A DNA stretch of 64,000 nt. It comes from Desulfolutivibrio sulfoxidireducens. Lineage in GTDB: Bacteria; Desulfobacterota; Desulfovibrionia; Desulfovibrionales; Desulfovibrionaceae. This document shows positions 43,644-53,300 of the stretch, piece after piece. Below the pieces are notes generated by a model. That model was not told the DNA's origin. It was given only the letters and a program-made list of their open reading frames with translations, and made no database searches. Both the position numbers and the translations under genes were made by a program. How positions within the stretch are numbered: the first letter of the stretch is position 1; each line of letters begins with the position of its first letter. The DNA is taken from NCBI RefSeq assembly GCF_013376475.1, contig NZ_CP045508.1, positions 62,001 to 126,000 on the forward strand, given 5' to 3'.

Positions 43644-44444
43644 CTAAAACGGATTGATCTCCTGGGTCCGGGTGTAGTGCTGGTAGCCCACATTGGCCCC
43701 AAGCCGCAGGCCCACGCCGAACCGGATGGGCGCCAGGGTGATGTTCTCGCTACGCTGGTAGGTCATGCCGAAGCCGCCGATGAGGTAGGCGCTGCCGTCC
43801 ACCCCCGGGTAACGGTGAAAAATCTCCTCGGGACGTTCCATGCCGTAGACCAGGGTGAACACCCGCACCGCGTTGACCCCGATGTCTAGGCCCACGGACG
43901 GGCTTTGCCAGAACACCTCGATGGGCTTGTGGTTTTTCAGGTACAGATAGCCCGTGCCGTAGCGCAGGCCGACCACCAAGGCGCCGCCGGCCTCGCTGCC
44001 CTTGATGTATCCCGTGGGCTGCCCCAGATCCTTGAAGGCCTTGGACACCAGTTCCGCCAGTCCGGCCGAGCCGCTGTCGAAAAATCCCATGACCTCCCGG
44101 TGCACCTCTTCACGGGAATACTTGCGCTGCTTGCCTGGCTTCGACGGGTCAGCGGGCGGGGGAGGCGGCGTCTCGGCCACGGGCTGGGGCTGGTCTTGCG
44201 CCGCCGTCCCTGCCGGGGACAGGGCCGGTGGCTGGCCGGTTTGCCCGTCGGAGGGCGCGACGGGCGCGGCCTGACCGGCGGGTTGTGCGGCGGGTTGTCC
44301 CTGAACCGGGGTGACCTGGGCCGCCGGGGTGGCGGTCGTGGCCGGGGGCGGGGCGTCACTCAGGGGTCGTTCCTCGAGGGCCTGGGCCGTGGCCGTGATC
44401 GTCAGGCAAAAGGCGAGGCATATCACCGCAAAAATGCGTTTCAT
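43644..44444 (-). CDS. DUF1134/EipA-family periplasmic protein
   Basis: A 266-residue protein with a Sec signal (RIFAVICLAFCLTITATAQA), then about 90 residues rich in Pro, Ala and Gln, then the DUF1134 domain (GFFDSGSAGLAELVSKAF, GYIKGSEAGGALVVGLRYG, SVGLDIGVNAVRVFTLVYGM). EipA of Brucella, the best-studied member, forms a small beta barrel and supports envelope integrity. The Pro-rich linker could span peptidoglycan. It lies 66 bases downstream of an SGNH-type gene and is followed by a terminator. Confidence 0.82.
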   Translation of the reverse strand: MKRIFAVICLAFCLTITATAQALEERPLSDAPPPATTATPAAQVTPVQGQPAAQPAGQAAPVAPSDGQTGQPPALSPAGTAAQDQPQPVAETPPPPPADPSKPGKQRKYSREEVHREVMGFFDSGSAGLAELVSKAFKDLGQPTGYIKGSEAGGALVVGLRYGTGYLYLKNHKPIEVFWQSPSVGLDIGVNAVRVFTLVYGMERPEEIFHRYPGVDGSAYLIGGFGMTYQRSENITLAPIRFGVGLRLGANVGYQHYTRTQEINPF

Positions 44445-44509
44445 GGTGTTCTCCCTGTTGTCCGTTCGGTAATGACGTTGGGGCGTCAGGTCCGGGACGA
44501 CGGCGCGGG

Positions 44510-45595
44510 TCATTTCCTGCAAAGCTCCTCGGCCTTGGAGGAAACCCGCTCCAGGCGCTGCCTGAGCAGGGGCACGATGACCCGGGCCACTCCCTCCCGG
44601 CCGGCGTCGGTCTGATGCACGCCATCGGCAGTGTACGCCGGGGCGGTTCGTGAACACAAGGCGTTTCGCAGGCTCACGAAATACGGCCTGTCCGCCAGGG
44701 CCTGTTCCAGGGCCGCATACACGATCATGAAATTTTGCCGCACGTGGGGAAAGGCCCGCCGCCCGAGGATGGTCCGTTCCTCGTCCAGGCGCACGGCCGG
44801 GTCCAGGTCCCCGCAGGTCTCGGCCCAGTACACGGGTTGCAGGAAGAGCAAAAACGAGGCCCCGTAGGCCGCGGCCATCCGATCCACATGGTCGTAGCGT
44901 TTGACGGTCAATTCGATGTAGTCCCGAAGCATCGGGGCATCGGGGTCCAGGGGCGTCAGGGCGTAGGCCGCCTTGGCCAGAAGCTCCCTGGTGAAGGAGG
45001 CGTACCAGGCCGCGCACAGGGGCTTGAGAATGCCCACGGGGGTCTTGAAGTAGCTTTCGAGCAGCCCCTGGACCCGGTCCATGCCCTCGTGGCCGTAGGG
45101 CGACTTGTAGAGCGCGAAATAGTTGGCGTCGTTGGCCCCGTCGTAAAACACCACCAGATTGGGGCGCACCTGGAACTCGATAAGCTGCTTTTGCAGATAC
45201 TTGGTCTCAAGGATGGAGTTGAAGGAATTGATCCCGAAATTGAAGCAGTTGTACCGCACCGGGCCGGGGGCGGCGTTGAGTTCCGAGGCCACGAAGCTGG
45301 GGATGGACTTGTCGAAGGGCGCGGTGCTGGCGCGCATGGTCGAGCCGCCGAAAAACCAGACCACCCGGTCGTTCTCGATGCTGCCGGAGGTGGCGATGCC
45401 CATGGTGGGCCAGATCCCGTTGGCCTGCAAAAAAAGCGCATAGGGATCGTAGACCGCCTTTGTCCCCTCGCGGGCATTGTCGTACAGCACGATGTTGAGA
45501 ACAGTGATCACCCCGAAGGAGGCGATCTCCAGACACGCGGCGAAAACAAGCAACCACAACAACATTCGGGGAAGTCGTCGCAACAGGCGCTTCAC
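44510..45595 (-). CDS. Membrane-anchored SGNH/GDSL-hydrolase-like protein
   Basis: A 361-residue protein with one N-terminal membrane helix (MLLWLLVFAACLEIASFGVI region) and an extracytoplasmic SGNH domain. Block I is WFFGGSTMR (S85), block III FYDGANDANYF near residue 150 and block V ADGVHQTDAGREGVA near residue 325, giving a full Ser/Asn/Asp-His set. Such proteins often add or remove acyl groups on polysaccharides. Its partner may be the eipA-like protein encoded 66 bases downstream. Substrate unknown. Confidence 0.75.
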   Translation of the reverse strand: MKRLLRRLPRMLLWLLVFAACLEIASFGVITVLNIVLYDNAREGTKAVYDPYALFLQANGIWPTMGIATSGSIENDRVVWFFGGSTMRASTAPFDKSIPSFVASELNAAPGPVRYNCFNFGINSFNSILETKYLQKQLIEFQVRPNLVVFYDGANDANYFALYKSPYGHEGMDRVQGLLESYFKTPVGILKPLCAAWYASFTRELLAKAAYALTPLDPDAPMLRDYIELTVKRYDHVDRMAAAYGASFLLFLQPVYWAETCGDLDPAVRLDEERTILGRRAFPHVRQNFMIVYAALEQALADRPYFVSLRNALCSRTAPAYTADGVHQTDAGREGVARVIVPLLRQRLERVSSKAEELCRK

Positions 45596-45730
45596 GGTGT
45601 ATGGTTCCCGGGCTCGTCCCGTTCTGGCCGCGTCTCAGGCGGCGCGTTCACATCGGTGCGACGAGGGCCGTGAGGGCTCGTCGTGGTCGTGTTGTCGTTG
45701 TGCCGCGGCAAGGCGCGAAATCGTCGGCGA

Positions 45731-46726
45731 TCACTTGGGAAGACGAATGGTCACGCCGTTTTGGGTCCTGTCCACGATGGGGGCCTCGCGCAGACGGGTG
45801 GTGGCATCCGGGGCCAGATCCAACACCAGCCGCAGCCTGTCGGGATGCTTGCCCACCCGGACCTGGCTGATCAAGGGGCTCTTGCCGGACAGGGTCAGGG
45901 GGCCGGTATAGGTCCAGCGGCCGACCAGATCAATGATCAGACGCGGCGGATTGTCCATGTAGGTCCGGGTCACCTCGCCGGCTGGCGAGGAGGTGGTCAC
46001 GGTGAGCACGTATTCACCGGGCTTGTCCGTGGCCGAGACGGCCACCACAGCGCCCCTGGATGCCGTCGATGCGGCGGCCTTGGCCGGGGGCTTGTCCGTG
46101 ACCGGTTTTTTTGACGCCAGGGGCGCCGGCTTGTTCGGGACGTCCAGGGCCTCGGCCTTGGTCTCCACGGGTTCGGAGACGGCCTTTGGCGCGGCCTCGG
46201 GCCTCTGCGCGGCCTGTGGCTTGGGGCTGGCCGCCTCCTCGCCCATCTCCGAAAACATGGTGTCCAGGGCCGCGTCCCCGGCGAACAAGGGGTGCTTTGC
46301 CACAACCTCCGGTGAAACCGGGGGCTGTGGGACCTGGGGGGCGCTGTCCCCGGAGGGAGGTAAAAGGGCCGGGGCTGGAGCGGACAAGGCCTCGACAGGC
46401 CCGGGGGAATGCGGGCTGGCCGGAGAACTGACCGGAGGACTGGCCGGGGGGGAAATCGGCAGGGGAACGGGGGAAGCGGGCGATGTGTCCGTCGTGGCGA
46501 CCGGAGGGGCCGGCGGCGGCGAGGCGGAGGTCCGCGCGCCCGGGGGCGCCGGGGAGGGCGAAGGGGCGGGCGTTGGCGCGGTGAAATCGCGCTGGGTCAT
46601 CTCCGGCGCGGGCATTTTGCCGGAGAAAAGATGGGGCTTGCGCCAGGCGGCCAGGCCCGCCACCACCGTCAAGGCCAGGACAACCGCGCCGATGATGATC
46701 AGCTTGTCCCCTTTGGTGAGCGGCAT
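45731..46726 (-). CDS. AMIN-domain envelope protein with Pro-rich linker
   Basis: A 331-residue protein with a membrane helix near the start (KLIIIGAVVLALTVVAGLAAW), about 200 residues rich in Pro, Ala, Ser and Lys, and a C-terminal AMIN domain (YVLTVTTSSPAGEVTRTYMD, PPRLIIDLVGRW, RLRLVLDLAPDA). AMIN domains bind peptidoglycan or target secretion and division proteins. The ATG at 46726 has a GGAGG site; the open frame upstream is not conserved. It is transcribed away from the topA operon. Confidence 0.8.
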   Translation of the reverse strand: MPLTKGDKLIIIGAVVLALTVVAGLAAWRKPHLFSGKMPAPEMTQRDFTAPTPAPSPSPAPPGARTSASPPPAPPVATTDTSPASPVPLPISPPASPPVSSPASPHSPGPVEALSAPAPALLPPSGDSAPQVPQPPVSPEVVAKHPLFAGDAALDTMFSEMGEEAASPKPQAAQRPEAAPKAVSEPVETKAEALDVPNKPAPLASKKPVTDKPPAKAAASTASRGAVVAVSATDKPGEYVLTVTTSSPAGEVTRTYMDNPPRLIIDLVGRWTYTGPLTLSGKSPLISQVRVGKHPDRLRLVLDLAPDATTRLREAPIVDRTQNGVTIRLPK

Positions 46727-46919
46727 GGTTCCTCCCTCGGACCTCAATGCAAAACGCCTGCCATCCTCCCCGTCTTCAACGCCGATGGCACCGTACCCGA
46801 CCTTGGCGTCGCGCTCAAGAAAAAACAGTTTCCGATGAAAACCCGCGCATTCGGGCGGCAAAAGGCCGTGCGCCGTCACTCGGGAGGCGTCCGGGCAGGC
46901 GATATGGGCCGACGGGGCG

Positions 46920-46947
46920 TTGACGGATGGGCCTGGTTTCGTATTAC
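46920..46947 (+). promoter_or_regulatory. Sigma70-like promoter of the topA operon
   Basis: TTGACG (46920-46925), 16 bases and TATTAC (46942-46947) lie 25 bases before the small gene at 46972. The gap back to the divergent AMIN gene (46727-46919) shows nothing else. Confidence 0.5.
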
Positions 46948-46971
46948 GCTTGGCCATACGGAGGAACGGTC

Positions 46972-47244
46972 ATGGCCAAGAAGGTGCGATCCGTGCGCGT
47001 GCCCCGGGAATTGGACGAACTCGACCTGTCGGCCCTGGTCGGGGAATGCGAGAAACACCTGCGCGATCTGGAGTCCGCCGGGCTGCTTCTGGCCCAGGGG
47101 AACCGGGACGCGGCCGACGCCCTGGTCAAGGCCCGGCGGGCGGACCTGGGACGGCGCGTCGGAACGCTTGTCTGGGAGGCCAGGCTGCGCCGTCAGGAAA
47201 AGGCCCGGGCCGGGCGTGAGCCCAAAGAGGTGGCCCGGGAATGA
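46972..47244 (+). CDS. Small charged protein upstream of topA, unknown function
   Basis: A 90-residue protein, mostly helical and rich in Arg, Lys, Glu and Leu (ELDELDLSALVGECEKHL, AADALVKARRADLGRR). It has no membrane segment and one Cys. GGAGG stands seven bases before the ATG. It lies 67 bases before topA behind a shared promoter, so it may be co-regulated, but I do not recognise a family. Confidence 0.65.
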   Translation: MAKKVRSVRVPRELDELDLSALVGECEKHLRDLESAGLLLAQGNRDAADALVKARRADLGRRVGTLVWEARLRRQEKARAGREPKEVARE

Positions 47245-47311
47245 GGCAAAAGGGAGGCGACGGCGCTTTGGCCTTGCCAGCGGGCAAGGGGATGGCTATA
47301 GCACGCCTGCC

Positions 47312-49576
47312 ATGGCAAAAGAGCTGATCATCGTCGAATCCCCGGCCAAGGTGAAAACCATCAAGAAATTCCTCGGCAACGCCTATGCCGTGGAGGCCTC
47401 GGTCGGTCACGTCCGCGACCTGCCCACGAGCAGCCTGGGCGTGGACGAGAAAAAAAATTTCGCCCCCCAGTACCAGATCATCCAGGGCAAGCAAAAAGTC
47501 GTCACCAGGCTGCGCGAGGCGGCGGCCAAGGCGAAGCGCATCTATTTGGCCCCGGACCCGGACCGCGAGGGCGAGGCCATCGCCTGGCACGTGGCCGAAC
47601 TGCTCAAGGATGGGGACCGGCCCATCCACCGCATCTTTTTCAACGAGATCACGGCCAAGGCCGTGCGCGAGGCCCTGAAAAATCCCCGCGAGATCGACGA
47701 GAAGCTCTTTTTGTCCCAGCAGGCCAGGCGCATCCTGGACCGGCTGGTGGGCTACAAGGTCTCGCCCCTTTTGTGGAAAAAGGTCAAACGCGGCATCTCC
47801 GCCGGCCGGGTGCAGTCCGTGGCCTTGAAGCTCGTGGTCGAGCGGGAAAAGGAGCGCCAGGCCTTCGTTCCCGAGGAATACTGGGTATTCAAGGCCCTTT
47901 TGGCCGCCGCCGAGCCCCCGGTCTTCGAGGCCGAACTGTGGAAGGTCGCCGGGAAAAAGCCGGTCATCGGCGACGCCGAGACCGCCTCGGCCCTGCGCGC
48001 CGAGATCCTCGAAAGCCCCTTCGCCGTGGCCGCCATGGTCGAAAAGGAGCGGGCCAAGTCCCCGCCGCCGCCCTATATCACCTCCACCCTGCAGCAGGCC
48101 GCCAACCAGCGCCTGGGCTTTTCGGCCAAGCGCACCATGGGCGCGGCCCAGCGCCTCTACGAGGGCGTGGAACTGGGCGAACGCGGCACCGTGGCCCTTA
48201 TCACCTACATGCGCACCGACTCCGTGCGCATTGCCGACGAGGCCAGGCAGGCCGCCCGGGAATTCATCGTGGACACGCTGGGGCCGGAATTCTACCCGGA
48301 CAAGCCCCGCTTTTTCAAGACCAAGGCCTCGGCCCAGGACGCCCACGAGGCCATCCGTCCCGTGGATCCGGCCGTCACCCCCGACGACGTGCGGGCCAGC
48401 CTGCCCCGGGAGCAGTACGCCCTGTACAAGCTCATCTGGGAGCGTTTTCTGGCCTCGCAGATGGCCGAGGCCCGCTTCTGGGACACCACGGCCGAGATCA
48501 AGGCCGGCCGGGCCCTGTTCCGGGCCAAGGGCCAGCGGCTGATCTTTCCTGGCTATCTCAAGGTGTACGGCATGGAGGCCGGGGACGAGGCCAAGACCCT
48601 GCCGCCGTTGGCAAAGGGCCAGTCCCTGACGCTTGCGGAACTCAAGACCGACCAGAAGTTCACCCAGCCGCCGCCGCGCTACACCGAAGCCTCGCTTGTG
48701 CGCGAGTTGGAGGAAAAGGGCATCGGCCGGCCCTCCACCTACGCGGCCATCATTTCCACCCTGATCGATCGCGAATACGCCCGCCTGGAGGAAAAGCACT
48801 TCGTGCCCTCGGAACTCGGAACCACCGTGTCCGACCTTTTGTCCGACCACTTCGCGACCATCATGGACGTGGGCTTCACGGCCGGGATGGAGGCCGCCCT
48901 GGACGAGGTGGCCGAGGGCCAGCGGGACTGGGTGGCCTTGCTCACGGATTTCACCGGCGGGTTCTATCCGGCCCTGGAAAAGGCCGCCGAGGACATGGCC
49001 GCGGTCAAGGCCGGCAAGGAAACGGGCCTTGTCTGCGAGAAGTGCGGCAAGCCCATGGTCATCAAGTTCGGCCGCATGGGCGAGTTCCTGGCCTGCTCGG
49101 GCTACCCCGACTGCAAGAACACCTCGAATTTCGTCCGCACCCCGGACGGCGGCATCGAGTTGGTGGCCCGTCAGGTCGACGAGCCCGTGGTGGTGGGGAA
49201 GTGCCCCGAGTGCGGCAAGGACCTGGTGCTCAAAAAGTCCCGCACCGGCAGCCGCTTCGTGGCCTGCACCGGCTATCCGGCCTGCAAGCACGCCGAACCC
49301 TTCCGCACCGGGGTCGCATGCCCCCGGGAGGGCTGCGGCGGGGAACTGGTGGAGAAAAGCTCCAAGCGGGGCAAGATCTTCTATTCCTGCGACCAATATC
49401 CCCAGTGCGACTACGCCGTGTGGGACTGGCCCGTGGCCGAGCCCTGCCCCAAATGCGGCTCGAAGATCCTGGTCAAAAAGCGCACCCAGGCCAAGGGCGA
49501 ACACCTGGCCTGCCCGGAAAAATCCTGCCGCTACACGCGGTCCCTGGACGGGAACGACCCCGAAGACACGGAATAA
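47312..49576 (+). CDS. topA: DNA topoisomerase I
   Basis: A 754-residue type IA topoisomerase that relaxes negative supercoils. The Toprim domain starts the protein (ELIIVESPAKVKTIKKFL, LAPDPDREGEAIAWHV) and the catalytic tyrosine is in ALITYMRTDSVRI near residue 301. Four C-terminal zinc ribbons follow: CEKCGKPM, CPECGKDLVL, CPREGCGGEL and CPKCGSKILV, each with a second Cys pair. The number of ribbons varies between species. A 23-base-pair hairpin follows the stop. Confidence 0.96.
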   Translation: MAKELIIVESPAKVKTIKKFLGNAYAVEASVGHVRDLPTSSLGVDEKKNFAPQYQIIQGKQKVVTRLREAAAKAKRIYLAPDPDREGEAIAWHVAELLKDGDRPIHRIFFNEITAKAVREALKNPREIDEKLFLSQQARRILDRLVGYKVSPLLWKKVKRGISAGRVQSVALKLVVEREKERQAFVPEEYWVFKALLAAAEPPVFEAELWKVAGKKPVIGDAETASALRAEILESPFAVAAMVEKERAKSPPPPYITSTLQQAANQRLGFSAKRTMGAAQRLYEGVELGERGTVALITYMRTDSVRIADEARQAAREFIVDTLGPEFYPDKPRFFKTKASAQDAHEAIRPVDPAVTPDDVRASLPREQYALYKLIWERFLASQMAEARFWDTTAEIKAGRALFRAKGQRLIFPGYLKVYGMEAGDEAKTLPPLAKGQSLTLAELKTDQKFTQPPPRYTEASLVRELEEKGIGRPSTYAAIISTLIDREYARLEEKHFVPSELGTTVSDLLSDHFATIMDVGFTAGMEAALDEVAEGQRDWVALLTDFTGGFYPALEKAAEDMAAVKAGKETGLVCEKCGKPMVIKFGRMGEFLACSGYPDCKNTSNFVRTPDGGIELVARQVDEPVVVGKCPECGKDLVLKKSRTGSRFVACTGYPACKHAEPFRTGVACPREGCGGELVEKSSKRGKIFYSCDQYPQCDYAVWDWPVAEPCPKCGSKILVKKRTQAKGEHLACPEKSCRYTRSLDGNDPEDTE

Positions 49577-49591
49577 GGAGGGGAAGCCTCC

Positions 49592-49639
49592 GGCGGCCAG
49601 GGAGGAACCCTTTTTCAAAAGGGTTCCTCCCTGGCCGCC
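49592..49639 (+). terminator. 23-bp perfect hairpin after topA
   Basis: Bases 49592-49614 are the exact complement of 49617-49639 with a two-base loop. The inner part (AACCCTTTT/AAAAGGGTT) has T and A tracts at the tip, not after the stem. It probably ends or protects the topA mRNA and may be one of a dispersed hairpin family. Confidence 0.6.
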
Positions 49640-49716
49640 TCCTTCGAAACGCATTGTCGCGCTTCGCGGTCGGGAACAGGACTCCGCCGGCTGCCGACAT
49701 GTCCCACCGACATGCC

Positions 49717-49745
49717 TTGACTGTATGCACATTCGTACATACATC
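49717..49745 (+). promoter_or_regulatory. brnTA promoter with operator palindrome
   Basis: TTGACT (49717-49722), 17 bases and TACATC (49740-49745) precede brnT. An inverted repeat TGTATG (49722-49727) / CATACA (49738-49743) spans the spacer and -10, a good site for BrnA. The predicted start falls within two bases of the brnT ATG, and no Shine-Dalgarno is visible. Confidence 0.42.
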
Positions 49746-49753
49746 ATGATCCC

Positions 49754-50008
49754 ATGCGTATCACCTGGGGCGAGGAGAAATACACGTCCAACTTCGAGAA
49801 GCATGGCCTATGGCTGGAAGACGCCTGGGCCGTCTTCGAAGGTCCCATGACCATCCGCGTGGATGACCGTCGGGATTACGGGGAAACCCGGTATGTCGCT
49901 CTGGGGTGCCTGGCGAACATGATCGTCTTTCTGGCCTACACCCTGCGGGGCGATGCGGTTCGTGATCTCCATGCGCCGGGCGAGCAAGATGGAGAGGAGG
50001 ATATATGA
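49754..50008 (+). pseudogene. brnT: BrnT-type toxin with C-terminal frameshift
   Basis: The first 69 residues fit BrnT ribonuclease toxins (ITWGEEKYTSNFEKHG, EDAWAVFEG, DYGETRYVALG, AYTLRGDAVR). Then the frame leaves the family: DLHAPGEQDGEEDI is read instead of VISMRRASKMERRIYE, which is present in the next frame and would end near 50028. The shift lies at about 49960-49963 and fits loss of CG from CGCG. The conserved Ser/Arg end of the toxin is therefore missing. The downstream antitoxin gene is intact and overlaps by 4 bases. Confidence 0.78.
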
Positions 50009-50289
50009 ATCGGAAGCTCAAGTCTGACCTGGACGGGGTGCTCAGCTTGTCGGAGGAGGAGATCGCGCGGCGGGCCGCTGTCGATCCCGACGCACTGCCC
50101 ACGGATGAGGCGTTCTGGCTGCGAACGACCCGGGTTGAACAGCCGTTGCGGAAGCAGAACGTTTCGATCCGTCTCAACCGGAAGGTCGTTGAGTTCTTCA
50201 AGAAGCAAGGGCCTGGCTACCAGACGCGAATCAACGCCGTGCTGGAGCGGTATGTGGAAATCAAGGAAGGGCGGGGAGAGTGCCGCTAA
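50005..50289 (+). CDS. brnA: BrnA-type antitoxin
   Basis: A 94-residue antitoxin. The C-terminal part is the BrnA ribbon-helix-helix (RKQNVSIRLNRKVVEFFKKQ, then GPGYQTRINAVLERYVE), which binds the operator and closes the toxin. GGAGAGGAGG lies just before the ATG. The gene is complete although the toxin frame is broken. The next gene is convergent, 12 bases away. Confidence 0.86.
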   Translation: MNRKLKSDLDGVLSLSEEEIARRAAVDPDALPTDEAFWLRTTRVEQPLRKQNVSIRLNRKVVEFFKKQGPGYQTRINAVLERYVEIKEGRGECR

Positions 50290-50301
50290 TGGAGGCTCCT
50301 T

Positions 50302-53300
50302 TCACCAGGATATCGGCAGGCGCACGGTCTTGGCGGCCTTGTTGGTGAAAAGCAGGAAGCGGTGCTCCCGGCCGAACAGGTACAGGTCCCGGGTAAGGGC
50401 CACGTCCTTGCGGCAGTATTCCTCGATGAGGTCCAGCCGCCCTTCTTTCCACCAGGCCAGGGCCTGGAGCCCGGAGGCGGTTTTTTTGGCCGCAAGCGTG
50501 GCCGAGGCCAGCCCGTCCAGGGACAGCCGGTAGCCCAGCCGCTCGTGGACCTTCTCCAGCAGGTCCAGGGTGGGCAGTCCCCGGAAGGGGAAATCGCACA
50601 CCCCGCCAAGCACCTGATAGTCGAAGCGCTTGATGTTGAATCCCACCACCAGATCCAGGACGGACAGGGCCTTGGCCATCTCCGGGAGTTCCTCCTGGCG
50701 GTAGCTTAGAAAATCGTCCAGGCCCGAATCGTACAAGACGGCCACGCTGACCCCCATGCGCCGGGCATTGCCCCAGCCCCCGACCTCCTCGGCCGAGCGC
50801 CTGGTCTCCACGTCCAGGACCCCGTAGCGCCGGGGCGTGGCGGCATCCTGGCCAGAAACCGTGGGTGAGGCGGCGGCCGCCGGGGCGGACGGGACAGAGG
50901 GGGTCGGGGCGGCGGGTTGGCCGACACGGATACGGACCGAGGCCGGGTGGGGGACGTCGTCTCTGGCCATGAGGGGCTCCGATTGCGTAACAGATGGAGC
51001 CGCGGCCTGTTTGGGCGCGGCCGGGACAGGTCCGGGCTCAGGGTCGCGAGAGGTCAGAAGCTCCAGGAGGTAGCGGGCGGCGGCCTTGTCGATGGGCCGG
51101 TTGCCCGAGCCGCACTTGGGCGAATGCACGCAGGATGGGCATCCGGTCTCGCACGGACAGGAGGCGATCACGGCCAGGGTCCGCGACAGGGCCTCGTCGG
51201 CCCGGGCAAAGGCCATGCGCGTCAGGCCCATGCCGCCGGGAATGCCGTCGTAGACGAACACGGCGGCCCGGCCCACCTGCTCGTGAAGCGGCGTGGAGAT
51301 GCCGCCCAGGTCATTGCGGTCCGTGAGCACCAAAAGGGGCAGGATGCCGATGAGCGCGTGCTCCATGGCGTGGATGGCCCCCATGAAGTGGAACAGCCTC
51401 CGGTCCATCTCCTCCTGGACGTCCCGGGGGATGGCGAACCAGAAGCCGTCGGTTTCGAAGGTCAGGGGCGGCAGATCGAGCGGCACGATGCCCAGAAGCG
51501 TCCCCCCGCGCACCCGGCGGCGCTCGTAGCCGGTGATGCATTCCGTGACCCGAAGCCGGCCGCGAAAGACCCTGGCCCCGTGGGCCGCGGCCTGGCCGGT
51601 GATCTCCAGAATCTCCGTGGATTTGTTGCCCCGAGCCTTGGTGTAGTAGTCCACGTTGCGGGCCTGGGCCGTGACCGTGCGGCCCGGGATGTCCAGGTTT
51701 TCGATCTCGAAGGTCCGGCCCCGGTGCAGGTAGACCGCGCCCGGATGGGTCTCGCGGTAGGCCCGGTGTTCGTCGATCTCGCCCAGGGTCTGGCCGGCGG
51801 CCTCGATGCGGAACCGGCCGCCCGCGCCGCGCAGGTTCACGTCCCGGTGGGGTCGTTTTCTGGCCGCGTACCATGTTGTGCCGTGCTCGTCGGCCAGAAG
51901 CAGGCCTTTTTGCACAAGGCGGTCGCGCTGGGCGGCCATGTCGGGATCGGCCAGGTAAGGTTCGCCGGACCGTAGCGGCAGTTCGGACGCGGCGCATTCC
52001 AGATGCCTGGCGGCAATGGCCGGGTTGGCCGGGTTTATGACCGCCGATTCGGGCGGCCGGTCGAAGAAGTCGGCCGGGTTGCGCATGAAATACTGGTCCA
52101 GGGCGTCCTCGCCGGCCAGAAGGGCCACGGCGGATTCACGTCCGGACCGGCCCACCCGGCCGCCGCGCTGCCAGGTGGACATGACCGAGCCGGGGTATCC
52201 GGCCAGGACGCACAGATCCAGGCCGCCGATGTCGATGCCCAGTTCCAGGGCGCTGGTCGAAATCACGGCCAGAAGCTCGCCCGAGGTCATCCTGGCCTCG
52301 ATCTCACGGCGTTCCTCGGGCAGAAAACCCGAGCGGTAGGCGCTGACCCGGGAGGCGTTGACCCCGTCCTTTCCGGCCTTTTCCGAAAGCCACATGGCGA
52401 TCAGCTCGGTCATCTTGCGCGACTGGGTGTAGACGATGGTCCGCAGTTCCCGGTGAAGGGCCGCCCGAAGCAGGTGCACGGCGGCCGTGGACGCGCTGCC
52501 CGGCGGATTGAGGAAGATGAAATGCCGGGTTCCGGTCGGCGCGCCGCTTTCCGTGATCGCCGGGACATCGAGGCCGGTCAGGTCCCGGGCCAGTTCCCCG
52601 GGGTTGCCGATGGTCGCCGAACAGAACACGAAGACCGGCCGTGCCCCGTACCGGCCGCAGACCCGGGCCAGCCGACGGAACACGTGGGCCATGTGCGAAC
52701 CCATGACCCCCCGGTAGGTGTGCATCTCGTCCACCACCACGTGGGTCAGGCCGGCGAAGAACACGGACCAGTTCTCGTGGTGCGGCAGAAGGGCCAGGTG
52801 CAGCATCTCCGGGTTGGTCAAAAGGATGTTGGGCGGGTTTTCGCGGATTTTGCGCCGGAAGTGGGCCGAGGTGTCGCCGTCGAAAATGGCCGCCGTGGGT
52901 CTGGCCGAGGCCGGCAGGGGGGCCAGGAATTCGTGGATGACCCGGAGCTGGTCCTGGGCCAGGGCCTTCAAGGGGAAAAGAAACACTGCCCGGGATTCCG
53001 GGTCGCGCAGGAACTGTTCCAGCACGGGCAAAAGGTAGACCAGGGACTTGCCGCTGGCCGTGGGGGTGGCCACGGCCACGTGGCGGCCGGAGCGGATGAG
53101 ATCGCAGGCCTTGGCCTGGTGGGAATAAAGCTCGCCTATGCCCCGGGCGGCCAAAAGCTCGGTCAGGGCCGCCGGCCAGGGCCGCAGGGTGGCGGCCGTC
53201 CGGGCCGGCGCGCCGGGGATGAGCCGGTGGTGGGCCACGAAGCTCCCCAGGGCCTCGGAGGCGCAAAGCGCCCGGACGTATTCGGCGATGTCGCGCGTTT

